Source: Betaproteobacteria bacterium
Lineage (GTDB): Bacteria > Pseudomonadota > Gammaproteobacteria > Burkholderiales > JAHFRG01
Length of the DNA: 20,666 bases
Assembly: GCA_023258935.1 (NCBI GenBank)
Contig: JAHFRG010000016.1
Location: 1-20,666, forward strand
Direction of reading: 5' to 3'
Both the position numbers and the translations under genes were made by a program. The notes under the pieces were generated by a model. The model made no database searches. It worked only from the letters and a program-made list of their open reading frames with translations, and had not been told where the DNA came from. Positions within the stretch are counted from its first letter, which is position 1, and each line of letters begins with the position of its first letter. Below are positions 6,751 to 15,112 of the stretch, one piece after another.

Positions 6751-7698
6751 ATGCCGGAAAATATCAGCCCTAATGGCGACTGGGAGCGTCAAGTTCTAGA
6801 AAAGCTCGCACTTTCTGCTCTGCAGGAGCAGCGCAGAGCGCGTCATTGGAGTATTTTTTTCAAGCTACTGCTGTTTATATGGCTATTCGGCTTACTGTTA
6901 CTTACTATAGGCTGGATAGGCAAAAAAGAAGTTCCGCATGTGGGCAAACACACTGCGCTGGTTGAGCTTGACGGTATTATCGCGCCAGGCACAGAAGCCA
7001 GCGCCGAGAATATAACTTCCGGGCTGCAGTCGGCTTTTAAAGACAAGAATACCCTAGGCGTAATTCTGCGTATTAACAGCCCGGGTGGCAGCCCGGTTCA
7101 GGCGGGTAACATCAACGATGAGATCCGTAGGTTAAGGGCGAAGTACCCGGGTATTCCACTGTATGCAGTGGTGGAAGACATCTGTGCATCGGGCGGCTAT
7201 TACGTCGCAGTGGCCGCCGACAAGATTTATGTGAACAAGGCTAGCATTGTCGGTTCAATTGGCGTACTGATGGATGGTTTTGGGTTTACAGGAACCATGG
7301 AAAAACTTGGTATAGAACGACGTCTGCTTATCTCGGGGGACAACAAGGGTTTCCTTGATCCATTCTCGCCATTGAATACTGAACAGAAAAACTATGCGCA
7401 AAAAATGATTAACGAAATTCACCAGCAGTTTATACAAGTGGTGCGCCAAGGCAGAGGCAAGCGCCTGAAAGAAACTCCAGACATGTTCAGCGGGCTGGTA
7501 TGGACAGGGCAGAAAAGCATTGAACTGGGCTTGGCCGACGCCTTGGGTAATGTGGATTATGTGGCGCGGGAAGTGATTAAGGCGGAAGAGGTAGTGGATT
7601 TTACCCCACATGAGAGCCTGGCCGAACGCTTTGCGCGGCATTTGGGCGGCGAAATGGCCAAGGCGCTGTTTAGCAGCCCCCGCTGGGCTTTGCACTAG
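6751..7698 (+). CDS. sppA: S49 signal peptide peptidase, SppA-like
   Basis: A 315-residue membrane-anchored serine protease of the short SppA class. A cytoplasmic N-terminus is followed by one transmembrane helix (about 35-57) and a periplasmic S49 domain. INSPGGSPVQAG (108-119) forms the oxyanion region. The nucleophile is S147 in ICASGGYYVA and the general base is K199 in GDNKGFLDPFSP, the same Ser147/Lys199 pairing as Bacillus subtilis SppA. It should cut remnant signal peptides in the membrane. It follows the HAD gene after a 91-bp gap holding a weak promoter-like TATACT (6704-6709). The TAG stop shares the four bases CTAG (7695-7698) with the stop of the convergent methyltransferase gene. 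Confidence 0.93.
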   Translation: MPENISPNGDWERQVLEKLALSALQEQRRARHWSIFFKLLLFIWLFGLLLLTIGWIGKKEVPHVGKHTALVELDGIIAPGTEASAENITSGLQSAFKDKNTLGVILRINSPGGSPVQAGNINDEIRRLRAKYPGIPLYAVVEDICASGGYYVAVAADKIYVNKASIVGSIGVLMDGFGFTGTMEKLGIERRLLISGDNKGFLDPFSPLNTEQKNYAQKMINEIHQQFIQVVRQGRGKRLKETPDMFSGLVWTGQKSIELGLADALGNVDYVAREVIKAEEVVDFTPHESLAERFARHLGGEMAKALFSSPRWALH

Positions 7699-8402
7699 CC
7701 GGCGTAAAGAAGGAACACTGTAGGCCGTCTGTTGATGTCCGGTAGTCCGCTTTTCCATTCACTGACGTGTTTGGTCGCGATGTACTCGCTCTCAAGCGTG
7801 ATATCAGTGGCGAGACACAACAAAGTGGTATCCCGGCAGGTATCAAGCAAGCTTTGCAGTAGCCTGCGGTTGCGGTAAGGCGCTTCGATGAAAATTTCCG
7901 TCTGATCGAACGCTTTTGAAGTCTTTTCCAGTTCCAAAATCTTTTTTATTCTTTCATTGATGTTGACCGGCAGATAGCCGTGAAAGGCAAAGCGCTGTCC
8001 ATTCAGTCCTGAAGCCATCAGCGCGAGCAGGATGGCTGAAGGGCCAGCCAAAGGCACCACTCTGATGCGGTTAGCATGGGCCAGCATTATCAAATCAGCG
8101 CCGGGGTCGGCTACTGCGGGGCAACCGGCCTCAGACATCAAGCCGACGTTTTTCCCCACTAGCAACGGCTTGAGTAAAGCCATAAGTTCCTCTGGCCGGC
8201 TATGCTCATCAAGAATCTCGAGTTGAATATGTTGTAGCTTTGTGGAAAGTCCTAACCCCGCCAGATGTTGTCTTGCGGTTTTGGCATTTTCCACGATAAA
8301 AGTGTCGAGGGTGGCGACAATATGTTTGACTCCCTGTGGCACGACAAGGGATATATCACCGTGGCCGAGAGGAGCAGGGATGAGATACAAAATACCGGCC
8401 AT
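7695..8402 (-). CDS. RsmI-like SAM-dependent methyltransferase
   Basis: A 235-residue protein of the tetrapyrrole-methylase/RsmI superfamily. ILYLIPAPLG (4-13) begins the first strand, and SEAGCPAVADPG (90-101) corresponds to the SAM-site motif SDAGTPxxSDPG of RsmI. PLAGPSAILLALMASG (117-132) and the FHGYLP block follow. It is about 45 residues shorter than typical RsmI, which methylates C1402 of 16S rRNA, and belongs to a second, Maf-associated branch, so its target is not assigned. Its ATG follows the maf stop without any gap (TAG-ATG at 8405-8400), implying coupled translation. It converges with sppA by a four-base overlap. Confidence 0.85.
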   Translation of the reverse strand: MAGILYLIPAPLGHGDISLVVPQGVKHIVATLDTFIVENAKTARQHLAGLGLSTKLQHIQLEILDEHSRPEELMALLKPLLVGKNVGLMSEAGCPAVADPGADLIMLAHANRIRVVPLAGPSAILLALMASGLNGQRFAFHGYLPVNINERIKKILELEKTSKAFDQTEIFIEAPYRNRRLLQSLLDTCRDTTLLCLATDITLESEYIATKHVSEWKSGLPDINRRPTVFLLYAG

Positions 8403-9011
8403 CTATACCACTTCCAGTCCTTCGTTTTTCAGCATGTCGACCAAGGCGATGAGCGGCAGTCCGATCAGCGCCCAAGGGTCCTCGCCACGCATGGCTTCAA
8501 TAAGCGCGATCCCCAAACCTTCGGTTTTGGCGCTTCCGGCACAGTGATAAGGTTGTTCTTTGGCGAGATAGTTGGCAATTTGCGCATCGCTTAAACGACG
8601 GAAGCGTACCTGGTTAGGAATGACCTGGATTTGGGTGTTGCCGGTAGCCGCGTTGAGCAAGCACACCGCGGTGTAAAACATTGCTGTTTTGCCGCGCATT
8701 AATTGCAATTGTTTAAACGCGTTTTCATGTGTATGAGGCTTGTCAAGCTGTGCGCCCTCCAGCGCCGCAACCTGGTCACAGCCGATAATCAATGCTTGCG
8801 GCCGCTGTTTGGCTACCGCTGCCGCTTTAGCCTGAGCCAGGCGTGCAGCGGTTTGCTCGGGCAATTCATCTCGCAAAGGCGTTTCATCCACATTCGGTGC
8901 GACGATGAAAAAGGGGATGCCCAGGCGCTCAAGCAACTCGCGGCGGTAAGGGGAAGTCGAGGCCAGAACCAGCTGCGGAACGCTCAAATTATTCTCGTAT
9001 GTTTTTGACAC
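8403..9011 (-). CDS. maf: Maf-family nucleotide pyrophosphatase, YceF type
   Basis: A 202-residue Maf protein. LVLASTSPYRRELLERLG (14-31) is the family signature with the SxxRRELL phosphate-binding residues; VDETP (41-45) and GCDQV (77-81, catalytic D79) follow. Adjacency to yceD–rpmF favours the YceF branch, which hydrolyses 7-methyl-GTP, over the dTTP/UTP-specific YhdE branch. The start used is GTG at 9011-9009, giving eight residues before the first strand. No Shine-Dalgarno precedes it. This start codon overlaps the -35 hexamer of the divergent yceD promoter, so a later start such as TTG nine codons in is possible. Confidence 0.88.
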   Translation of the reverse strand: MSKTYENNLSVPQLVLASTSPYRRELLERLGIPFFIVAPNVDETPLRDELPEQTAARLAQAKAAAVAKQRPQALIIGCDQVAALEGAQLDKPHTHENAFKQLQLMRGKTAMFYTAVCLLNAATGNTQIQVIPNQVRFRRLSDAQIANYLAKEQPYHCAGSAKTEGLGIALIEAMRGEDPWALIGLPLIALVDMLKNEGLEVV

Positions 9012-9033
9012 AAAACTGCAAAAATAATATCAT
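9005..9033 (+). promoter_or_regulatory. Sigma70-type promoter for yceD–rpmF–plsX–fab operon
   Basis: TTGACA (9005-9010, perfect -35) and TATCAT (9028-9033, five of six) are separated by exactly 17 bases. Transcription would begin near 9040, only about three bases before the yceD ATG at 9043. The -35 overlaps the divergent maf start codon. No other strong promoter is seen ahead of this long plus-strand gene run. Confidence 0.6.
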
Positions 9034-9042
9034 GCGCGCCTT

Positions 9043-9543
9043 ATGTCTGAACAGATTGTGGTTAATAGCCTTGAATTTTCACGTAATGCTAAAGTTTTAC
9101 GTGGTAAAATAGCCATTGCAAACCTGTATCGCCTACGTGACTATTTGCACTCAGCTGATGGTGTCATCGATTATAAGTTGAGCGGGGAGGTGGACGCGGA
9201 GGGAAATCCGCTGCTGCATCTTGCTGTCAAAGGCAAGCTTTGCCTGAAATGCCAGCGTTGCCTCGGAGAATTGGAGCACGATGTGGAACTGGTTTCAGAT
9301 CTGGTGCTGATCGAGAACGAACAAGAATTCCCCGAAATTACCGAAGAGAACGAGGACGTAGATTGTATTTTGGCCGAAACGGAAATGGACGTGTTGGCCT
9401 TGCTAGAAGAAGAAATCGTACTAAATCTGCCGCTTTCTCCCATGCATGAAACGGGAGCATGCAGTGTGACCGTGCATGCCGGCGGTGAAGCCGACCAATC
9501 AGTTTTTGCGCCTCTTGCGGCGCTTAAAAAATCTGCAAAGTAA
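9043..9543 (+). CDS. yceD: YceD/DUF177 family protein (23S rRNA accumulation protein)
   Basis: A 166-residue acidic protein of the DUF177 family. The cysteine cluster CLKCQRCL (67-74) and the preceding strand LHLAVKGKL are the core of the family; the C-terminal LPLSPMHE block is also typical. In E. coli and in plants members are needed for normal 23S rRNA accumulation, and the gene nearly always precedes rpmF, as here. The cysteines suggest metal binding, which is unproven. No Shine-Dalgarno precedes ATG 9043, and the predicted transcription start lies only about three bases upstream, so the message may be read as leaderless. The next gene, rpmF, follows after 14 bases. Confidence 0.9.
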   Translation: MSEQIVVNSLEFSRNAKVLRGKIAIANLYRLRDYLHSADGVIDYKLSGEVDAEGNPLLHLAVKGKLCLKCQRCLGELEHDVELVSDLVLIENEQEFPEITEENEDVDCILAETEMDVLALLEEEIVLNLPLSPMHETGACSVTVHAGGEADQSVFAPLAALKKSAK

Positions 9544-9557
9544 ACGAGGAGTTTGTT

Positions 9558-9737
9558 ATGGCAGTTCAGCAAAACAAAAAGTCTCCATCAAAACGCGGCA
9601 TGCGCCGCGCCCATGATTTTTTGGCAAACCCGCCGCTAGCGGTTGAGCCGACCACGGGCGAAGTGCATTTACGCCATCATATCAGCCCCAGTGGCTATTA
9701 CCGCGGCAAAAAAGTGGTGCCCAGTAAGGGCGAATAA
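9558..9737 (+). CDS. rpmF: 50S ribosomal protein L32
   Basis: A 59-residue basic protein beginning MAVQQNKKSPSKRGMRRAHD, near identical in pattern to E. coli L32 (57 residues), with HLRHHISPSGYYRGKKV in the C-terminal half. It has no cysteines, so it is the zinc-independent form. It is a structural protein of the large ribosomal subunit. CGAGGAG (9545-9551) is a strong ribosome site six bases before the ATG, in contrast to yceD just upstream. It is followed by plsX after 36 bases. Confidence 0.97.
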   Translation: MAVQQNKKSPSKRGMRRAHDFLANPPLAVEPTTGEVHLRHHISPSGYYRGKKVVPSKGE

Positions 9738-9773
9738 CCTTTCTTTCTTGGCGCACCCCTGCCAGCACGGGTA

Positions 9774-10790
9774 ATGGATATCACGGTAGCCATTGATTGC
9801 ATGGGCGGCGACCATGGCCCTCATGTCACGGTACCTGCGGCAGTAAAATTCCAGCGGCGTTATCCCGACGCCCATATTATTCTAGTAGGTCTGCGTGAGC
9901 TTGTTGAGCCCGAACTGAGATCGATCCGTGCGGAGATCAGCCCGCGACTGCGTATTCACCACGCCAGCGAAATAGTGACCATGGATGAACCGCCGGCGCT
10001 GGCGCTGCGCGGGAAAAGGGATTCCTCGATGCGGGTGGCGGTCAATCTGGTAAAGAGCGGTGAAGCCCAGGCCTGCATCAGCGCCGGGAACACTGGCGCG
10101 TTGATGGCAATTTCCCGCTTTGTCCTGAAAACTTTGCCCGGCATCGAGCGTCCTGCCATCGCTTCCATCCTTCCTACGCTTCGGGGGCACACCTGTATGC
10201 TCGACCTGGGAGCGAATGTTGAATGCACCCCGCAGCAATTGTTGCAATTCGGCATTATGGGAGCAACACTGATGGCCTCAGTTGAGCATATCGCCAAGCC
10301 CAGCGTGGGGTTGCTCAACATCGGCGAAGAAGACATCAAGGGCAGCGAAGTGGTGAAACAGGCGGCGGAATTGCTGCGCGACGGCGATCTCAATTTTTAC
10401 GGTAATATCGAGGGCGATGATATTTACAAAGGCACGACTGACGTAGTGGTTTGCGACGGTTTTGTTGGCAACGTGGCCCTCAAAACCTCTGAAGGGCTGG
10501 CGAGGATGCTGGCCACATTTCTGCGCCATGAATTCAAGCGCAACATATTTACCAGTCTTGCAGGATTGATTGCGCTTCCGGTGATCAATGCTTTTAAGCG
10601 CCGCGTTGATCCTCGGCGCTACAATGGTGCCAGTCTGCTGGGTTTACGCGGCATTGTGGTGAAAAGTCACGGTGACGCTGACAGCATCGCGTTTGAATTT
10701 GCCATCGAACGCGCGGCAGAAGAAGTGCGTAACGGTGTTTTGCGGCGCATCAGCGAACGCATGGCGCTGATTCACCAAGGGCTAGCCTGA
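9774..10790 (+). CDS. plsX: Phosphate acyltransferase PlsX
   Basis: A 338-residue protein starting MDITVAIDCMGGDHGP, the PlsX glycine-rich signature. SAGNTGALMA (about 102-111), ANVECTPQQL, and the block around VVCDGFVGNVALKTSEG are further conserved segments. PlsX converts acyl-ACP and phosphate to acyl-phosphate for PlsY at the membrane, the first step of glycerophospholipid synthesis. It is placed between rpmF and fabH as in most proteobacteria. The stop TGA overlaps the fabH ATG by one base (10790), indicating coupled translation. No strong Shine-Dalgarno precedes its own ATG. Confidence 0.96.
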   Translation: MDITVAIDCMGGDHGPHVTVPAAVKFQRRYPDAHIILVGLRELVEPELRSIRAEISPRLRIHHASEIVTMDEPPALALRGKRDSSMRVAVNLVKSGEAQACISAGNTGALMAISRFVLKTLPGIERPAIASILPTLRGHTCMLDLGANVECTPQQLLQFGIMGATLMASVEHIAKPSVGLLNIGEEDIKGSEVVKQAAELLRDGDLNFYGNIEGDDIYKGTTDVVVCDGFVGNVALKTSEGLARMLATFLRHEFKRNIFTSLAGLIALPVINAFKRRVDPRRYNGASLLGLRGIVVKSHGDADSIAFEFAIERAAEEVRNGVLRRISERMALIHQGLA

Positions 10791-11746
10791 TGTATTCACG
10801 CATTGCAGGCTGTGGCAGCTACCTGCCGGAAAAAATTCTCACCAACCATGACCTCGAGGCCATGGTGGATACCTCGGACGAGTGGATTTTCAAGCGTACC
10901 GGCATCCGCCAGCGACACATCGCCGCTGAGAACGAAAATGCCAGTGAACTTGCGTTTCAGGCCAGCAAGAAAGCCATGCATGCGGCGCACGTTGCGCCAA
11001 GTGACATTGATTTAATCATTGTCGCCACCTCCACTCCGGACATGATTTTCCCCAGCACTGCATGTATCTTGCAGGCGAAGCTGGGAATTAAAAATTGTCC
11101 GGCATTTGATATGCAGGCAGTGTGCAGCGGTTTCGTATACGCGCTTGCCACGGCTGATTTGTTTGTTCGCTCCGGGAAATCCCGCTGTGCGTTGGTGGTC
11201 GGTACTGAAGTATATTCGCGCATCCTCGACTGGACCGACCGAGGCACTTGTGTTTTGTTTGGCGATGGTGCTGGTGCGGTGATCGTCAAAACGAGTAAAA
11301 CACAGGGAATTATATCCACGCATTTGCATGCGGATGGCAGCTATCATAAGGATCTGGCGGTTCCTGGCAGTATTAGCGGTGGTAAAGTCACGGGTAACCC
11401 ACATGTGGTAATGGAAGGTAATACTGTGTTCAAATTCGCTGTCAAGGTTATGAGCGAAATGGTGGATGAAGCTCTGACCGCAAACAATCTTAAAAAAAGT
11501 GATGTCAGCTGGCTGATTCCTCACCAGGCGAATATCCGTATCATTCAGGCTGCCGCGAAGAAGCTGGGTCTGGGCATGGATCGGGTAGTAGTTACGGTGG
11601 ACCGTCATGCCAATACTTCTGCAGCTTCAATTCCTCTAGCGCTGGATGACGCAGTTCAGGATGGGCGCATCAAAAAGGGTGAACTCATTTTGATGGAAGC
11701 AGTAGGGGGCGGCTTTACTTGGGGTTCTGTATTGTTGCGTTGGTAA
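10790..11746 (+). CDS. fabH: 3-oxoacyl-ACP synthase III (FabH)
   Basis: A 318-residue condensing enzyme that joins acetyl-CoA to malonyl-ACP, starting each fatty acid chain. The catalytic triad is C112 in QAVCSG, H245 in IPHQANIRI, and N275 in DRHANTSAASIP, matching the E. coli positions within one residue. FGDGAGAV (157-164) and the C-terminal GGGFTWGS are also standard. The N-terminal SYLPEKILTN and DEWIFKRTGI blocks fit FabH rather than FabF. It overlaps plsX by one base, and fabD begins eight bases after its stop. Confidence 0.97.
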   Translation: MYSRIAGCGSYLPEKILTNHDLEAMVDTSDEWIFKRTGIRQRHIAAENENASELAFQASKKAMHAAHVAPSDIDLIIVATSTPDMIFPSTACILQAKLGIKNCPAFDMQAVCSGFVYALATADLFVRSGKSRCALVVGTEVYSRILDWTDRGTCVLFGDGAGAVIVKTSKTQGIISTHLHADGSYHKDLAVPGSISGGKVTGNPHVVMEGNTVFKFAVKVMSEMVDEALTANNLKKSDVSWLIPHQANIRIIQAAAKKLGLGMDRVVVTVDRHANTSAASIPLALDDAVQDGRIKKGELILMEAVGGGFTWGSVLLRW

Positions 11747-11754
11747 AAACCAGC

Positions 11755-12684
11755 ATGAAGTTTGCATTTGTATTTCCAGGGCAGGGTTCTCAATCAGTCG
11801 GTATGATGCGCGGTTACGCGGATTTGCCCGTGGTACGCAAAACTTTTGAAGAAGCCTCGCATATCCTCAATCAGGACTTATGGGCACTTGCAGAAAGCGG
11901 CCCGGAATCTGCACAGAATATGACGGTTAATACGCAACCGTTGATGCTGGTAGCAGGTATTTCCGTATATCGAGCCTGGGAAAGCCTGGGGGGCGCGGAG
12001 CCGGCGCTGCTGGCCGGCCACAGTTTGGGGGAATACACTGCCTTGGTAGCGAGTGACGCGATAAGCTTTGCCGATGCCTTGCCGCTGGTGCGGTTTCGGG
12101 CTGAAGCGATGCAGCAGGCTGTGCCAGAAGGTACGGGCGGGATTGCCGCGATTCTCGGACTCAAGGATACACAGGTGCGCGAGGTATGCCTTGAGGCGGC
12201 GCAGGGCGAGGTATTGGAAGCGGTTAATTTCAACTCGCCGGAACAGGTGGTGATTGCAGGGCATAAATCGGCTGTATTGCGCGGCATGGAGGCGGCTAAA
12301 GTCAAAGGCGCGAAGCGCGCGGTACTGTTGCCAATGAGCGTGCCTTCCCATTGTTCTCTGATGCGGGAAGCTGCAAACCAGCTCAAGCAACGCTTGCAAA
12401 CAGTGATACTTAAGACACCGCGAATTCCAGTGATGCATAATGCGGATCTCAATACCCATACACAGCCGCAAGCAATCAGGGATGCTATGGTGCAACAGCT
12501 TTATAAACCGGTGCATTGGGTGGGAACCATTCAGGCTTTAGCGCAAGAAGGTATTACGCATATCGCCGAATGCGCTCCCGGCAAAGTTCTGGCTGGCTTG
12601 AACAAGCGTATAGCCGCCAACCTGGAAGTGATGGCATTGATTGACAGCAACACCCTGAAACAGGCTTTGACTGTGATGGTTTAG
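11755..12684 (+). CDS. fabD: Malonyl-CoA:ACP transacylase (FabD)
   Basis: A 309-residue transacylase that loads malonate from CoA onto ACP. GQGSQ (10-14) forms the oxyanion region, the nucleophile is S90 in GHSLGEY, and the catalytic histidine is H199 in VPSHCSLM, each two residues from its E. coli equivalent. The start is placed at ATG 11755 (MKFAFVFPGQGSQ). A longer reading from 11719 would overlap fabH and add 12 residues the family lacks. No strong ribosome site is visible in the eight-base gap after fabH, so coupling to fabH translation is likely. Confidence 0.96.
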   Translation: MKFAFVFPGQGSQSVGMMRGYADLPVVRKTFEEASHILNQDLWALAESGPESAQNMTVNTQPLMLVAGISVYRAWESLGGAEPALLAGHSLGEYTALVASDAISFADALPLVRFRAEAMQQAVPEGTGGIAAILGLKDTQVREVCLEAAQGEVLEAVNFNSPEQVVIAGHKSAVLRGMEAAKVKGAKRAVLLPMSVPSHCSLMREAANQLKQRLQTVILKTPRIPVMHNADLNTHTQPQAIRDAMVQQLYKPVHWVGTIQALAQEGITHIAECAPGKVLAGLNKRIAANLEVMALIDSNTLKQALTVMV

Positions 12685-12719
12685 AATGCAGTTATCTCGA
12701 GTTTACCTATTAGCTCTGT

Positions 12720-13463
12720 ATGATGTTAGATAAGCAGATTGCATTAGTCACTGGTGCGAGCCGCGGCATCGGCCAGGGAATCGCCATTGAACTTGGCAGG
12801 CAAGGTGCAACTGTAATTGGCACTGCCACCAGCGTAAGCGGTGCTGAAGCGATCAACGGCAATTTTGCGGTAAATCATATACAGGGGAGAGGGGTAGTTT
12901 TGAATGTGAATGATGGCGACAAAATCGAGCAGCTAGTCGCGGAAACACAGCAACATCATGGCGCAATTTCGATCCTGGTGAACAATGCAGGAATTACCCG
13001 CGATAATCTTTTGCTGCGTATGAAAGAAGAACAATGGGACGAAATCATCTCAACCAATCTGAAATCAGTATTCAGGATGAGCCGGGCGGTGTTGCACGCC
13101 ATGGTAAAAGCCCGCTACGGACGAATTATTAACATTACTTCCATCTCAGGGGTGATGGGCAATGCCGGGCAAACCAATTACGCAGCGGCCAAAGCCGGGG
13201 TTTCGGGCTTTAGCAAAGCGCTGGCACGCGAAGTGGCAAGCCGCAATATCACCGTCAACTGCGTTGCACCGGGGTTTATTGACACTGATATGACGCGTTC
13301 CCTGAGCGAAGCGCAGCGGCAGGCGCTGACCCAGAATGTGCCGCTGGGCAGGCTGGGACGAGTGGAAGATGTCGCTGCTGCAGTTGCTTTTCTGACTTCT
13401 TCCGGGGCAGGATACATCACCGGCTGTACGATACATGTCAACGGCGGCATGTACATGGATTAA
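12720..13463 (+). CDS. fabG: 3-oxoacyl-ACP reductase (FabG)
   Basis: A 247-residue short-chain dehydrogenase that reduces 3-oxoacyl-ACP with NADPH. TGASRGIG (11-18) is the cofactor-binding glycine motif, NNAG is at 88-91, and the catalytic set is S141, Y154 and K158 (NITSISG; NYAAAKAG). PGFIDTDM and the C-terminal HVNGGMYMD are family hallmarks. Two consecutive ATG codons (12720, 12723) open the gene; either could be used. It follows fabD after 35 bases with no obvious Shine-Dalgarno. Confidence 0.96.
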   Translation: MMLDKQIALVTGASRGIGQGIAIELGRQGATVIGTATSVSGAEAINGNFAVNHIQGRGVVLNVNDGDKIEQLVAETQQHHGAISILVNNAGITRDNLLLRMKEEQWDEIISTNLKSVFRMSRAVLHAMVKARYGRIINITSISGVMGNAGQTNYAAAKAGVSGFSKALAREVASRNITVNCVAPGFIDTDMTRSLSEAQRQALTQNVPLGRLGRVEDVAAAVAFLTSSGAGYITGCTIHVNGGMYMD

Positions 13464-13599
13464 ATGAGCGTTTCAGTTCGATTTTATAATTAGGTCAAAT
13501 TTGGTAAAATGTCACAGTTTGTAAAAGATTAGGGATACCAGTTTCAATAATAGATAGATTCAGCAGTCCCGACCACCACAGAAACAGAAAGGGATTTAG

Positions 13600-13836
13600 A
13601 TGGAAAACATTGAGCAGCGCGTTAAAAAAATTGTCGCCGAACAACTGGGTGTTAACGAAGCTGAAGTCAAGAGCGAATCGTCATTCGTCGATGATCTTGG
13701 TGCCGATTCACTGGATACGGTGGAGCTGGTAATGGCGCTGGAAGAGGAATTTGAATGCGAAATCCCTGACGAAGAAGCGGAAAAAATTACCACCGTTCAG
13801 CAAGCCATAGAATACATCAAGACTCACCTTAATTGA
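13600..13836 (+). CDS. acpP: Acyl carrier protein
   Basis: A 78-residue acidic four-helix protein. The phosphopantetheine attachment serine is S37 in GADSLDTVELVMALE, followed by the acidic recognition helix II. It carries growing acyl chains for every fatty-acid enzyme encoded around it. AAAGGGA (13587-13593) is a good ribosome site about six bases before the ATG, fitting the high expression of ACP. The 136-base gap after fabG, larger than its neighbours, could house an extra promoter: it holds a perfect TATAAT at 13485-13490 but no recognisable -35. The next gene, fabF, begins 37 bases after the stop. Confidence 0.98.
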   Translation: MENIEQRVKKIVAEQLGVNEAEVKSESSFVDDLGADSLDTVELVMALEEEFECEIPDEEAEKITTVQQAIEYIKTHLN

Positions 13837-13873
13837 TCTTCCTCGCTTTTAATCTTTTGCACCTGGAGTAAAG

Positions 13874-15112
13874 TTGTCCAGACGCAGAGTTGTCATTACT
13901 GGCCTCGGCATTGTTTCTCCTGTTGGAATAGGTGTAGCAGAAAACTGGAGTAGCATAGTTGCAGGAAAGTCGGGGATCTCCAGGGTCACCTGTTTTGACC
14001 CTTCGGCACTCAGTTCCCAAATTGCCGGTGAAGTGAAGGGTTTTGATCCCGGGCAGTATCTCTCCGCCAAGGAAATCCGGCGGATGGATAGGTTTATTCA
14101 TTTGGGGCTGGCGGCGGGTATCGAGGCGATCAAGGATTCCGGCATCGAGATCACCCAGCAAAATGCCGAGCGAATTGGCGTCAACATAGGCTCCGGTATC
14201 GGCGGCCTGCCGATGATCGAAGATAGCCACAGTGCATTGCTGAAAGGCGGCCCGCGCAAAATTTCACCGTTTTTTATTCCTGGCGTTATCATTAACATGA
14301 TTTCGGGCAATCTTTCCATCCTGTACGGATTGAAAGGTCCCAATTTGGCCATCGTCACGGCATGTACTACCGCCACGCATTGTATCGGCGACTCGGGGCG
14401 TCTCATCGAATACGGTGATGCCGACATCATGATTGCTGGCGGTGCTGAATCCACCGTAACCGAGCTCACCATTGGCGGTTTTTCAGCAGCCAAGGCACTC
14501 AGCACGCGCAATGACGACCCGGCCACCGCAAGCAGGCCATGGGATATGGGACGTGATGGTTTCGTGCTGGGGGAGGGCGCAGGGGTTGTGGTGCTGGAAG
14601 AAATGGAGCATGCCAAAAAGCGCGGTGCCCGCATTTATGCAGAACTAGCGGGCTATGGTATGAGCGCGGATGCGCACCACATAACTGCGCCTTGTGAAGA
14701 CGGCGAAGGTGCGGCACGTTGCATTTTCAACGCCTTGCGCAACGCGAGTATTAATACCGACCAAGTTGACTACATCAACGCCCACGGTACTTCCACCCCT
14801 CTGGGTGATATCGCCGAAACCGTGGCGGTCAAGCGTTGTTTTGGTGATCATGCGCATAAGCTTGCCATGAGTTCCACCAAATCCATGACCGGGCATCTGT
14901 TGGGTGCCGCAGGAGGAGTAGAGGCGGTCTATTCGGTGTTAAGCATACATCATCAGGTTGCGCCTCCCACCATAAATATTTTTGATCAGGATCCGCAGTG
15001 CGACCTGGATTACATTCCCAATACCGCTCGCAAAATGAAAATTGAAGTTGCGTTGTCAAATTCCTTCGGTTTCGGCGGAACCAACGGCACTTTGATATTC
15101 CGCAAAATCTAG
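13874..15112 (+). CDS. fabF: 3-oxoacyl-ACP synthase II (FabF)
   Basis: A 412-residue chain-elongating condensing enzyme with the C-H-H triad: C164 in VTACTTATH, H304 in NAHGTSTPLGD, and H341 in MTGHLLGAAGG, each one residue after the E. coli position. The N-terminal RRVVITGLGIVSPVG and C-terminal SNSFGFGGTNG are conserved. The start is TTG at 13874, with GGAG (13865-13868) five bases upstream. There is no in-frame ATG before the conserved N-terminus, so this uncommon start is well supported. FabF sets the balance of long and unsaturated acyl chains. Confidence 0.97.
   Translation: MSRRRVVITGLGIVSPVGIGVAENWSSIVAGKSGISRVTCFDPSALSSQIAGEVKGFDPGQYLSAKEIRRMDRFIHLGLAAGIEAIKDSGIEITQQNAERIGVNIGSGIGGLPMIEDSHSALLKGGPRKISPFFIPGVIINMISGNLSILYGLKGPNLAIVTACTTATHCIGDSGRLIEYGDADIMIAGGAESTVTELTIGGFSAAKALSTRNDDPATASRPWDMGRDGFVLGEGAGVVVLEEMEHAKKRGARIYAELAGYGMSADAHHITAPCEDGEGAARCIFNALRNASINTDQVDYINAHGTSTPLGDIAETVAVKRCFGDHAHKLAMSSTKSMTGHLLGAAGGVEAVYSVLSIHHQVAPPTINIFDQDPQCDLDYIPNTARKMKIEVALSNSFGFGGTNGTLIFRKI

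Noticed and set aside
13485..13490. Perfect TATAAT upstream of acpP as a dedicated promoter
   Set aside because: No -35-like hexamer occurs at 16-18 bp spacing; plausible but not supportable as a feature.
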